Of a stretch of 64,000 nucleotides of DNA, positions 42,259 to 51,322 are shown in pieces. Where the stretch lies: the NCBI RefSeq assembly GCF_000722545.1, contig NZ_JNVM01000006.1:496001-560000 (forward strand), in the 5' to 3' direction. Positions within the stretch are counted from its first letter, which is position 1. Every line of letters starts with the position of its first letter. Origin of the DNA: Paenibacillus tyrphae (lineage in GTDB: Bacteria > Bacillota > Bacilli > Paenibacillales > NBRC-103111). The position numbers and the translations under genes are program-made. Under the pieces are notes generated by a model. The model saw only the letters and a program-made list of their open reading frames with translations. It made no database searches and was not told the DNA's origin.

Positions 42259-42309
42259 TTCCTTAATAGTTCCCAATTAAAATATAAAATTTAATACCGC
42301 TTCTGTCAA
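42259..42309 (-). promoter_or_regulatory. Promoter and operator of the M20 amidohydrolase gene
   Basis: Minus-strand TTGACA (42304-42309), 17 bases, TATATT (42281-42286). Just downstream are TTCCTTAATA (42259-42268) and GTTCCCAATTAA (42269-42280), the counterpart of the tandem operator at 39303-39324 in the same position relative to the -10 box. Confidence 0.7.
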
Positions 42310-42322
42310 CAAGAAGCGGTAT
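42294..42322 (-). terminator. Terminator of the MFS gene, overlapping the next promoter
   Basis: ATACCGCTTCT (42294-42304) pairs perfectly with AGAAGCGGTAT (42312-42322), followed on the minus strand by TTAAATTTTATATTTT. The -35 TTGACA of the amidohydrolase promoter starts in the hairpin loop. Confidence 0.8.
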
Positions 42323-42340
42323 TATCCGGGAAGCCAGTTA

Positions 42341-43507
42341 TTATTTTTGCTTTCCAGCCAAGAGAGAGAGTAAAAACGAGGCTGCGGCGAGTACCAAACC
42401 CAAAATAGCGACCCCCGGCCATCCTGCCAAATTCCAAGCGGCGCTGCTTGCGGCCGATCCAAAGGCGCCGAACAGAAAAAGGCCCGTCATATAGACGGTA
42501 TTGATCCGGCTGTGCGCACCGGGCTCTAGAGCAAAAATGACCGACTGATGGGAAACCATCGCCGTCTGAACGCCCGCATCCATCAGCGCCACCCCCAGGC
42601 CCAGTCCCGGGATCGTCGGGTAAACGGCAAAAAGCGCAAATCCCGCCAGCGTCAATAAAGCGCCAAGCCCCCGAGTGCTGCCCGGGCCGCGTTTATCGGC
42701 GATACGTCCGGCAAGCGGAGCAGCCAATATTCCCGCGAGTCCAATGATTCCGAAGAGTCCGGCCACATCGCTGCCTAAATGATAAGGAGGTCCTTGCAGC
42801 AGCAGGGATAGCGTAGCCCAAAAAGCGGAAAAGCCGGCGAACAGGGCACCCTGAGCGACAACGGCCCGCCGCAATTGGGGATACGACCGGACCAGTTGGA
42901 CAAGCGAAAGCATCAGGCGTTTGTAAGAGTATGTTTTCTCTGGCTTGAATCGCGGCAGTTTTACGGCAAGCATCGCGCCGATTGCCACAGCGATACCCGC
43001 GCCCAAGAAGTACATGGCGCGCCAGCCAAAGTGCTCACCCACCAAACCGCTCAACGTCCTGGCAAGCAAAACGCCCGCAAGTAAACCGCCCATGACCGTC
43101 CCTACCATACGGCCCCGCACTTCCGGCGGCGCCAGCTCCGCGGCAAGCGGAATGATGTGCTGCGCGATCGTGGCGCTCGCCCCAACTACAACGGACGCCA
43201 CCAGCAACAGCAACGGGGATGGAGCCAAAGCCGCTGCGACGAGAGCGAGAACCAGCCCCGCCGTTTGCCATAAAATCAGCTTCCTTCGGTCAAGCGTATC
43301 GCCAAGCGGAACAAGAAGCACCAGGCCAAGCGCGAAGCCGAGCTGGGTTGCGGCCGGAATGAAGCTTACGCTGTTGGCGCCCTCGCCATAGCTATGGGCC
43401 ATATGCCCTAACAAAGGTTGGTTGTAATAAATATTTGCGTTGGAGAAACCTGCGGCTGCGGCCAAAAACAAGGTAAGACCACGGATGCCCCGCCCCTTAT
43501 CGCTCAT
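42341..43507 (-). CDS. MFS transporter (AraJ/YtbD-like)
   Basis: 388 residues and 12 predicted membrane helices. MFS motif A PLGDTLDRRKLILWQTAG; also YYNQPLLGHMAHSYGEGANS near the start and GLAGILAAPLAGRIADKRGP in the second half. Probably an exporter of a small organic compound. It follows the EthD gene by 30 bases and is expected to be co-transcribed with it under ArsR control. Confidence 0.87.
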   Translation of the reverse strand: MSDKGRGIRGLTLFLAAAAGFSNANIYYNQPLLGHMAHSYGEGANSVSFIPAATQLGFALGLVLLVPLGDTLDRRKLILWQTAGLVLALVAAALAPSPLLLLVASVVVGASATIAQHIIPLAAELAPPEVRGRMVGTVMGGLLAGVLLARTLSGLVGEHFGWRAMYFLGAGIAVAIGAMLAVKLPRFKPEKTYSYKRLMLSLVQLVRSYPQLRRAVVAQGALFAGFSAFWATLSLLLQGPPYHLGSDVAGLFGIIGLAGILAAPLAGRIADKRGPGSTRGLGALLTLAGFALFAVYPTIPGLGLGVALMDAGVQTAMVSHQSVIFALEPGAHSRINTVYMTGLFLFGAFGSAASSAAWNLAGWPGVAILGLVLAAASFLLSLLAGKQK

Positions 43508-43537
43508 ATTGCCTTCCCCTTTCTTTGCCGGGGCGGA

Positions 43538-44563
43538 TTACTTGATCGTCGCGTGTTCCGGATACACCCGGTTCACGACATTGTAGTTCAGTCCGGTCCA
43601 ATATTCGGATGCTTTCGGGTCGGCGATCCGGCGCTCGTCTTTCTCGATTTCGCTGTAATCATCGGTCATCAGAAAATCCTCTACATCGTTCATATTGGCA
43701 AAAGCCATGATCGTAATACCGTCAATTCCGCTTGAGGCGGGATGCCAGAACGGCTCCCCTTCGGATACCGGACCTATATTATGAAGCTGAACGTAACGCT
43801 TGACGTATTTGTGCGCCGCAGACTTCGCCAGTACCAGATTCGCATGCTTACGGAGCCAGTCCTCCTGAAACTCCTCTCGGCTCATGCCCTCTTGTCTTCG
43901 GTGAATCTTCACGAGCAGGATCGGGTCGCGCTGCGTTGCGCTCGGCAATATAATGTGCTCTGTCGCAATAACAGGGGCCAACTCGCGGAAAATGGCCTGG
44001 TCTTCAGGAACAATTTTCGTCCGGAGATTCTCTTGGCTGAAAACGGCTTTCAAATCGTCGGGGGTGCTAAAAGCAAGATAGGCCATGCCATCCCAATCCG
44101 GTCGTCTGTATTCCGGAATGTGACCGATGACCGTATCGTACAGCTCGCCGTTTGCGTCGGTCGGGGCCACGTAAGGCGGCGGGGTAAACTGGGTCGGACC
44201 CGCGGAAATGCGATGCACCTGATCGTATCGGGCCAAGTGCTGGATCTTTCCCTCCTCCGTGTCCTGCGCATAAATAAAGCGGGGGCCGTGAACTTTGCGC
44301 CAATACTCCGCCCATTTTTCATAACTGGTATTCGGATCGCCCCCTAATGCAAGCTTCTGCGAGGGATCCGCAGGGTCGGCAACCGCCTTTCCTTCCTGAT
44401 CAAGAAGGGTATTCGGATCTCGTCGGCGTTGATCCAGCGGCGTGTTGTCGGCGCGGGACAACAAGGAGGCCAGAACGGTCATTGGCTCCCGGAGAGACCG
44501 GTAATTCTCAAGATAAGGCGAACGATGGGAAAACTCACTCTCGCGTGGCGAATGCTGTTTCAT
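43538..44563 (-). CDS. EthD-domain protein (two copies)
   Basis: 341 residues. Two ferredoxin-like EthD/dimeric alpha-beta barrel units: a first around NTSYEKWAEYWRKVHGPRFI and a second around LLVKIHRRQEGMSREEFQED plus WLRKHANLVLAKSAAHKYVK. EthD-type proteins accompany degradation of ethers, aromatics or polyketide-like compounds; the catalytic role is not clear. The start ATG 44561-44563 has AAAGGAG upstream. A palindromic operator at 44653-44678 precedes it. The unit with an MFS pump suggests handling and export of a toxic organic. Confidence 0.8.
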   Translation of the reverse strand: MKQHSPRESEFSHRSPYLENYRSLREPMTVLASLLSRADNTPLDQRRRDPNTLLDQEGKAVADPADPSQKLALGGDPNTSYEKWAEYWRKVHGPRFIYAQDTEEGKIQHLARYDQVHRISAGPTQFTPPPYVAPTDANGELYDTVIGHIPEYRRPDWDGMAYLAFSTPDDLKAVFSQENLRTKIVPEDQAIFRELAPVIATEHIILPSATQRDPILLVKIHRRQEGMSREEFQEDWLRKHANLVLAKSAAHKYVKRYVQLHNIGPVSEGEPFWHPASSGIDGITIMAFANMNDVEDFLMTDDYSEIEKDERRIADPKASEYWTGLNYNVVNRVYPEHATIK

Positions 44564-44652
44564 GATACTCGCTCCTTTTGAAATTTTTGTTGGCATGGAC
44601 TCCATTTAGATACCAAGGCGAATCCAACTTTTCGTCCGCATTTCTCAATATG

Positions 44653-44678
44653 TATATATCCAGAAATTTAGATATATA
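44653..44678. promoter_or_regulatory. ArsR-type operator upstream of the EthD-MFS unit
   Basis: TATATATC (44653-44660), 10 bases, GATATATA (44671-44678), a perfect 8-base inverted repeat. Read on the minus strand the core TATATCTAAATTT matches the site before the ArsR gene. Confidence 0.65.
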
Positions 44679-44720
44679 ACTGCAAAAAATAAGAAGGCAG
44701 TGCCCGACGAACAGGCGTGC

Positions 44721-45032
44721 CTACAATTCATTCCGCATATATTCCGTAAATTCCCGCAGCAATTGTTCATTTCTTCGGTAATAGGTCCACTGGCCGTAAC
44801 GTCTGGATTCCAAAAGTCCTGCTTTTTGCATCATGGACAAATAGCTCGAAACAACGGATTGCGTTAACTCGGTTTTGGCTTGAATACTGCCTACGCAAAT
44901 CCCCCCTTTGAAATCGGCATCTTTGGGCAAGTAGATTTGAGGGCCAAAATGTTGTTCCGGATGCTTTAGCCATTCCAAAATTTGACGACGGGCTTCGTTA
45001 GACAACGCTTTAAATATCATCGTGGTATCCAT
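44721..45032 (-). CDS. ArsR/SmtB-family winged-helix regulator
   Basis: 103 residues. It starts MIFKALSNEARRQILEWLKH, with HTH ELTQSVVSSYLSMMQKAGLL and wing ESRRYGQWTYYRRNEQLLRE. No Cys pair or His cluster typical of metal-sensing members is present; the single Cys is in GGICVGS. It may therefore respond to an organic ligand. Operators at 45042-45061 (own promoter) and 44653-44678 (EthD-MFS) share a core, so it probably represses both. Confidence 0.88.
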   Translation of the reverse strand: MDTTMIFKALSNEARRQILEWLKHPEQHFGPQIYLPKDADFKGGICVGSIQAKTELTQSVVSSYLSMMQKAGLLESRRYGQWTYYRRNEQLLREFTEYMRNEL

Positions 45033-45041
45033 AGCTTTACT

Positions 45042-45061
45042 ATATCTATTTTTTCAGATAT
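45042..45061. promoter_or_regulatory. ArsR autoregulatory operator
   Basis: ATATCT (45042-45047), 8 bases, AGATAT (45056-45061), 10 bases upstream of the ArsR start. It shares TATATCTA-N2-TTT with the site at 44653-44678. Confidence 0.6.
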
Positions 45062-45195
45062 GTCAATGTCTATATTTCGATGGCGCTGTTCTACAAGCCA
45101 AGTCCGGGTCCAGAACCGGCGTGACTTTGCACATCCGTCAAGAAAAGAAAGAGGCAACTCAACCGCCTGCTCTACTCGACTGGGCGTTTTGATCG

Positions 45196-46215
45196 TTAAA
45201 CCATCACCTCCTCAATGTGCAGCTGCCGCTCCCCGCTCAAATCGAGAAACGATTCCCCGACTTTGACCAGCGGATGCGTATCGTCATGCGGATTAATGAA
45301 CACCACCTCTCCCATCCGGCCATCGGTTAGCTTGACACTGCGCCCGATCAAGCCTTTGATCATGTTATCCAGAAAAACAGCGGATACGTGCGGATCCAAC
45401 TGGCCGAATGCACCCTTGCGCATCCGGTCGATCACCTCATGAAACGGGAGAGCTTCGTGATAAGGACGGCTGGACGACATCGCATGATACACATCGGCCA
45501 CGGCGACGATCCGGCTTAACAAATCCGGTTGATTCCCCTTCAGCCTCAATGGGTATCCTCTTCCGTCTGCGCGTTCATGGTGCTGCAGGGCAACTTGGGC
45601 TACACGGGAATTGAGCCCGACCGTCTCCTTTAACATCTCGTAGCCGTAAATCGTATGGCGCTTCATCTCCGCCGATTCTTCGGGAGTTAATTTGCCGGGC
45701 TGCTGCAGGATTTCACCCGGAATTTTTACTTTTCCAACATCGTGAAGCACGGCCGCCAAGGACAACAGCGCCATATCGGCCTTTCCGAGCCCCAGCCACT
45801 TGCCGAGCATGATCGACAGCACCCCGACCCCGACACTGTGCTTGTGGATATACTCCTCGTCCTTTGCCTTAACGGCTGCGAAAATGTAAAACATATCGGG
45901 ATATTCCGCGATTTCCTGCACCATGGGAAGAAGCTCGTTTTTGATTTCGAGCAGGGGAACCTTTTTTTTCCGAAGAATGTGTTCGAACAAATTTTTAGAA
46001 TAGCGTGAAGCCTCCGACACCAAATCAATGGGGGCCGGTTCGAGACCCGATGCATTGTTATCCATTAAGATCACCTCCGAATAATTCACACGGTGCTGCT
46101 CCAGCAGCCTGATATGCTCTTGCTCCATCGGGAAGCGCGCAGGAACCAGTACAAGTCCCGCGGCATTGGTAATATCCCGCTCCGCCTGCTTGCCGAGCAG
46201 TTCTTCTAATGACAT
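45196..46215 (-). CDS. HD-GYP domain protein, putative cyclic-di-GMP phosphodiesterase
   Basis: 339 residues. N-terminal region (1-110) is unassigned. The HD-GYP domain holds HKHSVGVGVLSIMLGKWLGL, LHDVGK (near residue 155), KRHTIYGYEMLKE, and the GYP signature ALQHHERADGRGYPLRLKGN (near 214). All expected metal and GYP residues are present, so activity against c-di-GMP is plausible. A short C-terminal beta extension (MGEVVFINPHDDTHPLVKVG) is common in Bacillales members. ATG has GGGAGGG upstream. It is on the same strand as the two-component pair but separated from it by a terminator. Confidence 0.9.
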   Translation of the reverse strand: MSLEELLGKQAERDITNAAGLVLVPARFPMEQEHIRLLEQHRVNYSEVILMDNNASGLEPAPIDLVSEASRYSKNLFEHILRKKKVPLLEIKNELLPMVQEIAEYPDMFYIFAAVKAKDEEYIHKHSVGVGVLSIMLGKWLGLGKADMALLSLAAVLHDVGKVKIPGEILQQPGKLTPEESAEMKRHTIYGYEMLKETVGLNSRVAQVALQHHERADGRGYPLRLKGNQPDLLSRIVAVADVYHAMSSSRPYHEALPFHEVIDRMRKGAFGQLDPHVSAVFLDNMIKGLIGRSVKLTDGRMGEVVFINPHDDTHPLVKVGESFLDLSGERQLHIEEVMV

Positions 46216-46287
46216 GACGGGCCCTCCCTTTTTTCCATATGCTATCAAACCGTCCTCTCAAAATTCTCACAGACACCGACCGGAACG

Positions 46288-46323
46288 AAAAAAAAGAAGC
46301 CGCCGGAGCGACTCCGACGGCCT
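46288..46323 (-). terminator. Terminator of the response-regulator operon
   Basis: On the minus strand GCCGTCGGAG, TCG, CTCCGGCGGC, then TTCTTTTTTTTT. Confidence 0.9.
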
Positions 46324-46346
46324 GTGTGCGTTACGGATCAATCGTT

Positions 46347-47462
46347 TCATACTCTTCCCAGGACCCCTGCGCGGATCCTTATCTCCTCCGGCGGCTCCGT
46401 TCCGAACTCTCGGCGATAAGCGGCTTCGAACCGTGCATAATGCGCCGCCAGCTTCTCTAATTTCCCGCGGTTCGCGTACATGTCCATCAGGAGCAAATTC
46501 ATCTCTTCCTGCAGCGGATACAGCGCCAAATAGCTGTCCAGTCTCCGCTCCGCTCTCGTCCATTCTTGTCCGGCGATATCGCGCTCGACCAAGCTGCGCA
46601 GAAGCGCCGTATACTGTCTGGCGTACCCTTCTTCAAGCGAAGCTTTCCACACGTAATCTTTTTTATCCAGCAGCGGACCTTTGTACAAGGAGCATAGCCG
46701 TTCCGCTTGCTCGGCATCCTGCATGACTCCGAGCAGCACGGGTCCGTACCCTTCATACGCCAGCACATCGTACGTCAAGCCGGCCGCGTCCAGTCTGTAT
46801 CCATCGTTTATTTTTCGGATGTCCATTCCGATCTCGTGCCCTTTCAGCAGCTTCTTCAAACGGTAAATCGTATTGTGCAGATTATGAGACGCCCGGTCCT
46901 CCTTCATTTCCGGCCACAATAAATCGGCCAGATGCCACTTGCTGAGCTCCCGACCCGGATGGCAGAGAAACAAAGCGAACAACTCCTCGGTTTTGCGTGT
47001 CGGAAATCGGACCGGCACCCCTTCCCGATTGCGGACCTCGAAGCCGCCGAAGCAGCGGATCGCGGCCGCGCGTTCCTGCGGCTCGGCAGGGAGAACAGAC
47101 CGCTGCTGCTTGACCAGACGATCCGCAATCCGTTCGATCGCCGCCGGGGTCACAGGCTTCAGAATATAATCGAAGGCATATACTTGAAACGCGTCCAGAG
47201 CATACTGCTTATAGGCTGTACTAAAAATAATTTTGGTCTCTTCGGACAGCTCGTTTATGTTCCGCGCCAGTTCGAGTCCGTTCATCTTCGGCATTTCCAC
47301 GTCGAGAAAGACGACATCCGGCTTAAGCTCCGACAGACGGGCCAGCGCTTCCAGCGGATTCGTAAATGCGCCCACAATGGTATAATGCGGATTTTGGCCG
47401 ATGACATAGTTCATTAAATCCAGAATCGGTTTTTCGTCTTCGACAATAATGGTATGAAACAA
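46347..47462 (-). CDS. Response regulator with SARP-like DNA-binding and BTAD domains
   Basis: 371 residues. REC domain (1-120): TIIVEDEKPILDLMNYVIGQ, phospho-acceptor Asp in VVFLDVEMPKMNG (near 53), FSTAYKQYALDAF, YILKPV. A winged helix of the SARP/OmpR type (about 135-225; FGGFEVRNREGVPVRFPTRK, SHNLHNTIYRLKKLL) follows, then a helical bacterial transcriptional activation domain to the end. In other Bacillales such regulators pair with 7TM-DISM hybrid kinases, as here. The start is TTG 47460-47462 with GGAGGG upstream. Targets are unknown. Confidence 0.88.
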   Translation of the reverse strand: MFHTIIVEDEKPILDLMNYVIGQNPHYTIVGAFTNPLEALARLSELKPDVVFLDVEMPKMNGLELARNINELSEETKIIFSTAYKQYALDAFQVYAFDYILKPVTPAAIERIADRLVKQQRSVLPAEPQERAAAIRCFGGFEVRNREGVPVRFPTRKTEELFALFLCHPGRELSKWHLADLLWPEMKEDRASHNLHNTIYRLKKLLKGHEIGMDIRKINDGYRLDAAGLTYDVLAYEGYGPVLLGVMQDAEQAERLCSLYKGPLLDKKDYVWKASLEEGYARQYTALLRSLVERDIAGQEWTRAERRLDSYLALYPLQEEMNLLLMDMYANRGKLEKLAAHYARFEAAYRREFGTEPPEEIRIRAGVLGRV

Positions 47463-47519
47463 CCTCTTCCCTCCCAATAAGGCATTTCGCAGGCAAAATC
47501 CGCTTTCCGGCGGCTTCGT

Positions 47520-50500
47520 TTAACCGTCGCTGCCGGACGCCTCGGCAGAGTCCACGGGCAAGTACATCGTTACCTTGGTTCCGCTTCCCGGTTCGGAGCT
47601 AATGATCAATGTAGCTCCCGGGATCGAATCGAGCCGCTTGCGGATGTTCGCAATGGCGATGCCGCCGTCCGACGCCTCGCCTTTGGACATCCGGTACAGC
47701 AGATCGTCCGGAATGCCGATGCCGTCGTCCTCGACGACGACTCTTATGTACCCTTCTCCCTCGTGAATCTTTAGCGCAACCGTGCCGAACCCTTCCTTTT
47801 CGAACAGTCCGTGCCGGATCGCGTTCTCCACGAACGGCTGGATGCATAAAGAAGGAATGTGATGATGATGATCGACCTCGTCCACATCGCATTCAAATTG
47901 GAACCGTTCGCCGAAGCGCGCCTTTTCGATCTCGACATACGCCTGAATCAGCTCCAATTCCCTATACAAGGGAACGAACAGCGCGGAGCGGTCCATTTCG
48001 AGAATATAGCGCAAATATTGGCTGAGCATCGTCAGCAAATAAGCCGCCTTCTCGCCATTCGTGTAACAGAACGAGATGACGCTGCTCAAGGCATTGTATA
48101 AAAAATGCGGCTTGATCTGGGCTTGATGAAACGCATGCTCGCTCTTGATCGCTTCTTGAATCGACGTCTTCATGGCGATCAGCGTTTGAATTCTGGCGGT
48201 GAGCGTCTCCGCCACAAACGGCTTGGTGATATAGTCGTTCGCCCCGGCTCCGAAGCCGAGAGCAATGTCCTGCGGGGTGTCTTTAGCCGTCGCGAACAAG
48301 ATGGGCAGATCGAGAATGGAATACTGGTTCCGCAGCATCCGGCACAGCTCGATCCCGGACATACCCGGCATCATGACGTCCAGAATGACCAGATCGACCT
48401 GCGGATGCTTTCCCAGCTTGACCAACGCTTCTCGGGCGGAAAACGCCGTCAGCACGTTATATTTATGCTGCTTCAGAAGGTTAAGCAAAAGATGAATATT
48501 CGAAGCCTCGTCGTCGACGATCATAATCGTGCGGCCTGGCTGATCCTGAACATCCAGCGGCACGCTGCCGGAGGCGACCCGCTGCGGCTCCGAAGTCGTA
48601 TACGCCGCTTCGCGGTAAGCCGGAATCCGCTCCACACTTGGCAAAGTAAACATCATCCGCGTTCCTTGGCCGACCTCGGACCAATCTACCCGGATTTCCC
48701 CTTCCATTCGCTCGACCAGCTTTCGGCTAATGTACAAGCCGACGCCTATCCCGGTGTATCCGTCCTGCGGGAGCGGTGGACCCGGCTGTTCGAAATAATC
48801 AAAGATGATTTCGTGTTTGTCAGGAGCTATCCCCGTTCCCGTATCCTCGACGAAGATCGATACCGTGCCGCCGAGCACGCTTGACCTTACCCGGACAGTC
48901 CCTTGGCTCGTATGCTTGATCGCGTTATGTACGAGGTTGTACATGACCTGACGCAGCCGGTTTTCGTCCGCCCGCACCCAGACGTCGGAACCGACTTGAT
49001 TATCAAGCCATACCTCTTTACCCAAAAGCTCGAACTGCAGCACATCGAACACGATCTGCACCACGACCCTCACATCCACGACGGTTAGCTGCAGCCGCAG
49101 CTCTCCGTGCTTCAGACGGCTGACATCAATGAGATCGTGAATCAGCATCGACAGTTTGACGGACGTATCCTTGATCAGCCACAAATTTTGTTTTTGCTTC
49201 GAAGATAAATTGCGCTCCTCGTCATCCAGCAAATACGCCGTCATGTTCATGATGCCGTGCAGAGGCGTCTTGATCTCGTGGGACGTCTGCGCCAAAAATT
49301 CATCCTTCAGCTGATTGGAAACCGCCAGCTGATGCGAAAGCGCCTCCGTCTTCTCATAGGCATTGGCGAATCGCACCGCCAGCAGCATGTTGATGAATCC
49401 AATGAAGCAGGCAATGCCCACTTTTCCTAGTAAGTCGGTCGGGGTCATATTCACCGTGTAAAGAATACTATCGATCATAAAGACCGTCAGCGAGACGATC
49501 CCCCCGATAAACAGGGTCAATTCCTTCCGGTTTGCCGCATCCCATTCTTTGCGGGTATACAAATAAATCATTCGACCAAGGAGAAACAGGGAGACAACGC
49601 CCATATACATTAAAAATAAAGGCTTGACCTCGCTATGCATACGATAGGGCAGAACAACCACGGCCACCATGTAAACGACAATCGGGGCCAGCATTCGGCC
49701 GATGGTGCGGGATCTCAGCAAACGTACGTCGATGGAGCAGAAGAACAGCACAATGACAATCCCGCCGAAAAACTCGCTTAAATCGATCAGCTTGTAGGCG
49801 ATGTCGAAAGGAACCCAGGGCAGCAGCCTCATAAAAATTTTCTCGCCGATAAGCGTCTGCTGAAACAAAAGGGTCAACAAATAGATGCCGCTGAATAAAT
49901 ACGTTTTGTCTCTTCTGCCGAGATAGTAGAAGCTGAGATGATACGCTCCGAATATGCCCAAAATAAAGACAGACGCAATGTCGGTGCCGATCTGGATGCT
50001 GTTGAGCTTCGTCATATCCCCGTGCAATCCGAATTGAATCGAATTGACGATGCCGCCGTTGGCGTACACGTGATTCGCCACTTGAATCACAATTTCGATT
50101 TCGCGCCCATTCGTGTGAAAAAATGCAGTATAAGGTGTATTGCCCGGTTGATGCACGGCTCCGTCCGCTGCGGGATATCCGCTGCCCCCTTCGGCCTTTC
50201 CATTGACGAACAGACGGTGGGACATCCGGATGCTTCTTATTTTTAAACCGAATACTTCATCCGCGGCCGGCACGATCACTTTCAGCCGGTACGTCCCGAA
50301 GCCCTGCTTGCTGATGCCGCCGGCTTTTTGCTCCCCTTTCCACGTGCCGGGTACGGATACGTAAGAACCCCCGGCAAGCGGGCCCCGCTGAAAATCGGCA
50401 GGCTCCAGCAGCCGCCCTTCGTAAAACTCCCACTCCCCGTCCAAGACGGCCAAACCCTGCCGGTGAAAATCCCAGCCGGACAAATCCTGCACTCCCCGCT

Positions 50501-50618
50501 TGGCCGGCGGAGTGTTCCCGTTCGGGATCGTCTGGGCATAAATCGCGACGAATAGCGCCATGGAAAGTGAAAAGATCAAGCCGATCATGATGAGCTTGCG
50601 GTAATGTGCGCTTGTCAT
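47520..50618 (-). CDS. Hybrid histidine kinase with 7TM-DISM sensor, REC and second LytS-type kinase
   Basis: 1032 residues. An N-terminal membrane helix, then an extracellular 7TMR-DISM beta domain (GWDFHRQGLAVLDGEWEFYE, FGTYRLKVIVPAADEVFGLK). Seven membrane helices span about 200-415. HisKA H-box QTSHEIKTPLHGIMN near 448 is followed by HATPase (DTGTGIAPDKHEIIFDYFEQ). A REC domain has DLVILDVMMPGMSG near 744. A second kinase of LytS type has QIKPHFLYNALSSVISF near 837 and its own ATPase (VEDDGIGIPDDLLYRMSKG). Two complete kinase modules in one chain is unusual. ATG (50616-50618) has AAGGAG. It signals to the response regulator encoded 57 bases downstream. Confidence 0.92.
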   Translation of the reverse strand: MTSAHYRKLIMIGLIFSLSMALFVAIYAQTIPNGNTPPAKRGVQDLSGWDFHRQGLAVLDGEWEFYEGRLLEPADFQRGPLAGGSYVSVPGTWKGEQKAGGISKQGFGTYRLKVIVPAADEVFGLKIRSIRMSHRLFVNGKAEGGSGYPAADGAVHQPGNTPYTAFFHTNGREIEIVIQVANHVYANGGIVNSIQFGLHGDMTKLNSIQIGTDIASVFILGIFGAYHLSFYYLGRRDKTYLFSGIYLLTLLFQQTLIGEKIFMRLLPWVPFDIAYKLIDLSEFFGGIVIVLFFCSIDVRLLRSRTIGRMLAPIVVYMVAVVVLPYRMHSEVKPLFLMYMGVVSLFLLGRMIYLYTRKEWDAANRKELTLFIGGIVSLTVFMIDSILYTVNMTPTDLLGKVGIACFIGFINMLLAVRFANAYEKTEALSHQLAVSNQLKDEFLAQTSHEIKTPLHGIMNMTAYLLDDEERNLSSKQKQNLWLIKDTSVKLSMLIHDLIDVSRLKHGELRLQLTVVDVRVVVQIVFDVLQFELLGKEVWLDNQVGSDVWVRADENRLRQVMYNLVHNAIKHTSQGTVRVRSSVLGGTVSIFVEDTGTGIAPDKHEIIFDYFEQPGPPLPQDGYTGIGVGLYISRKLVERMEGEIRVDWSEVGQGTRMMFTLPSVERIPAYREAAYTTSEPQRVASGSVPLDVQDQPGRTIMIVDDEASNIHLLLNLLKQHKYNVLTAFSAREALVKLGKHPQVDLVILDVMMPGMSGIELCRMLRNQYSILDLPILFATAKDTPQDIALGFGAGANDYITKPFVAETLTARIQTLIAMKTSIQEAIKSEHAFHQAQIKPHFLYNALSSVISFCYTNGEKAAYLLTMLSQYLRYILEMDRSALFVPLYRELELIQAYVEIEKARFGERFQFECDVDEVDHHHHIPSLCIQPFVENAIRHGLFEKEGFGTVALKIHEGEGYIRVVVEDDGIGIPDDLLYRMSKGEASDGGIAIANIRKRLDSIPGATLIISSEPGSGTKVTMYLPVDSAEASGSDG

Positions 50619-50711
50619 TTCTAATCTCCTTCCCATGAAATGCCGTCCTATGGTCATTCTATCATTTCAACCTCTCAAAAAACTCACAAAAATTACAGCA
50701 TGATGCAAAAA

Positions 50712-50740
50712 CAAAAAAAGAGCAGCTCGCCGCTTGCTCC
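50712..50740 (-). terminator. Terminator of the marR-like gene
   Basis: On the minus strand GAGCA, 10 bases, TGCTC with partial inner pairing, then TTTTTTTG. Confidence 0.6.
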
Positions 50741-50803
50741 ATGCCGTTTCTTTCGTTCGGTTTTGTAAATGCGTCCGCTTGTCCGTCCGGTCCGTTGCTC
50801 CCT

Positions 50804-51259
50804 CTAGCCTTCTCCTTTTTTCAACGCCTCGGATACTTTCGTCAGGGCCTTCTCGACGGCCTTCCGCTCCTCTTCGTCCAGCACGCTGACGAAGTAATTG
50901 TAAATCCCCTCCGCATAGACCGGCCACGTTCTGAGAAATTCCCGCTTCCCTTCCCGGGTCAGTACGGCAAAAGCTCCCCGACGGTCTTCCTCCGTCCGTT
51001 CCCTTTCGACAAGCCCTTCTCGTTCCAGCCGCTCGATCACCCGGGTCAGTCCGCTGCGGGTTAACACGACTTTATTGGCCAAATCGCTCATCCGCAGCTT
51101 TTTGTCCGGCGACTGGTACAGGGCTACCAAAACATCATACGTCGTAAGCGGCTCTCTTCGTTGATCGGATAAATCCGCTTCGATTCGTTTAATCACGGCG
51201 GCATGGGCATTGACAAAAGCCCGCCAAACCGAAAGCTGGTCTTCCTCAAGTCGGTGCAT
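50804..51259 (-). CDS. MarR-family regulator
   Basis: 151 residues. Winged HTH at about 45-105: TTYDVLVALYQSPDKKLRMS, DLANKVVLTRSGLTRVIERL, VERERTEEDRRGAFAVLTRE. The start ATG 51257-51259 has AGGAGGAAG upstream. It is divergent from a DMT transporter gene, and two palindromes with CAACTA/TAGTTG arms lie between them, so it likely represses both. The ligand is unknown. Confidence 0.92.
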   Translation of the reverse strand: MHRLEEDQLSVWRAFVNAHAAVIKRIEADLSDQRREPLTTYDVLVALYQSPDKKLRMSDLANKVVLTRSGLTRVIERLEREGLVERERTEEDRRGAFAVLTREGKREFLRTWPVYAEGIYNYFVSVLDEEERKAVEKALTKVSEALKKGEG

Positions 51260-51322
51260 CCCGTTCTTCCTCCTGAATTGAACATCGGATAACTTCATCA
51301 TACTTGATTCCGCGTTGACGGA

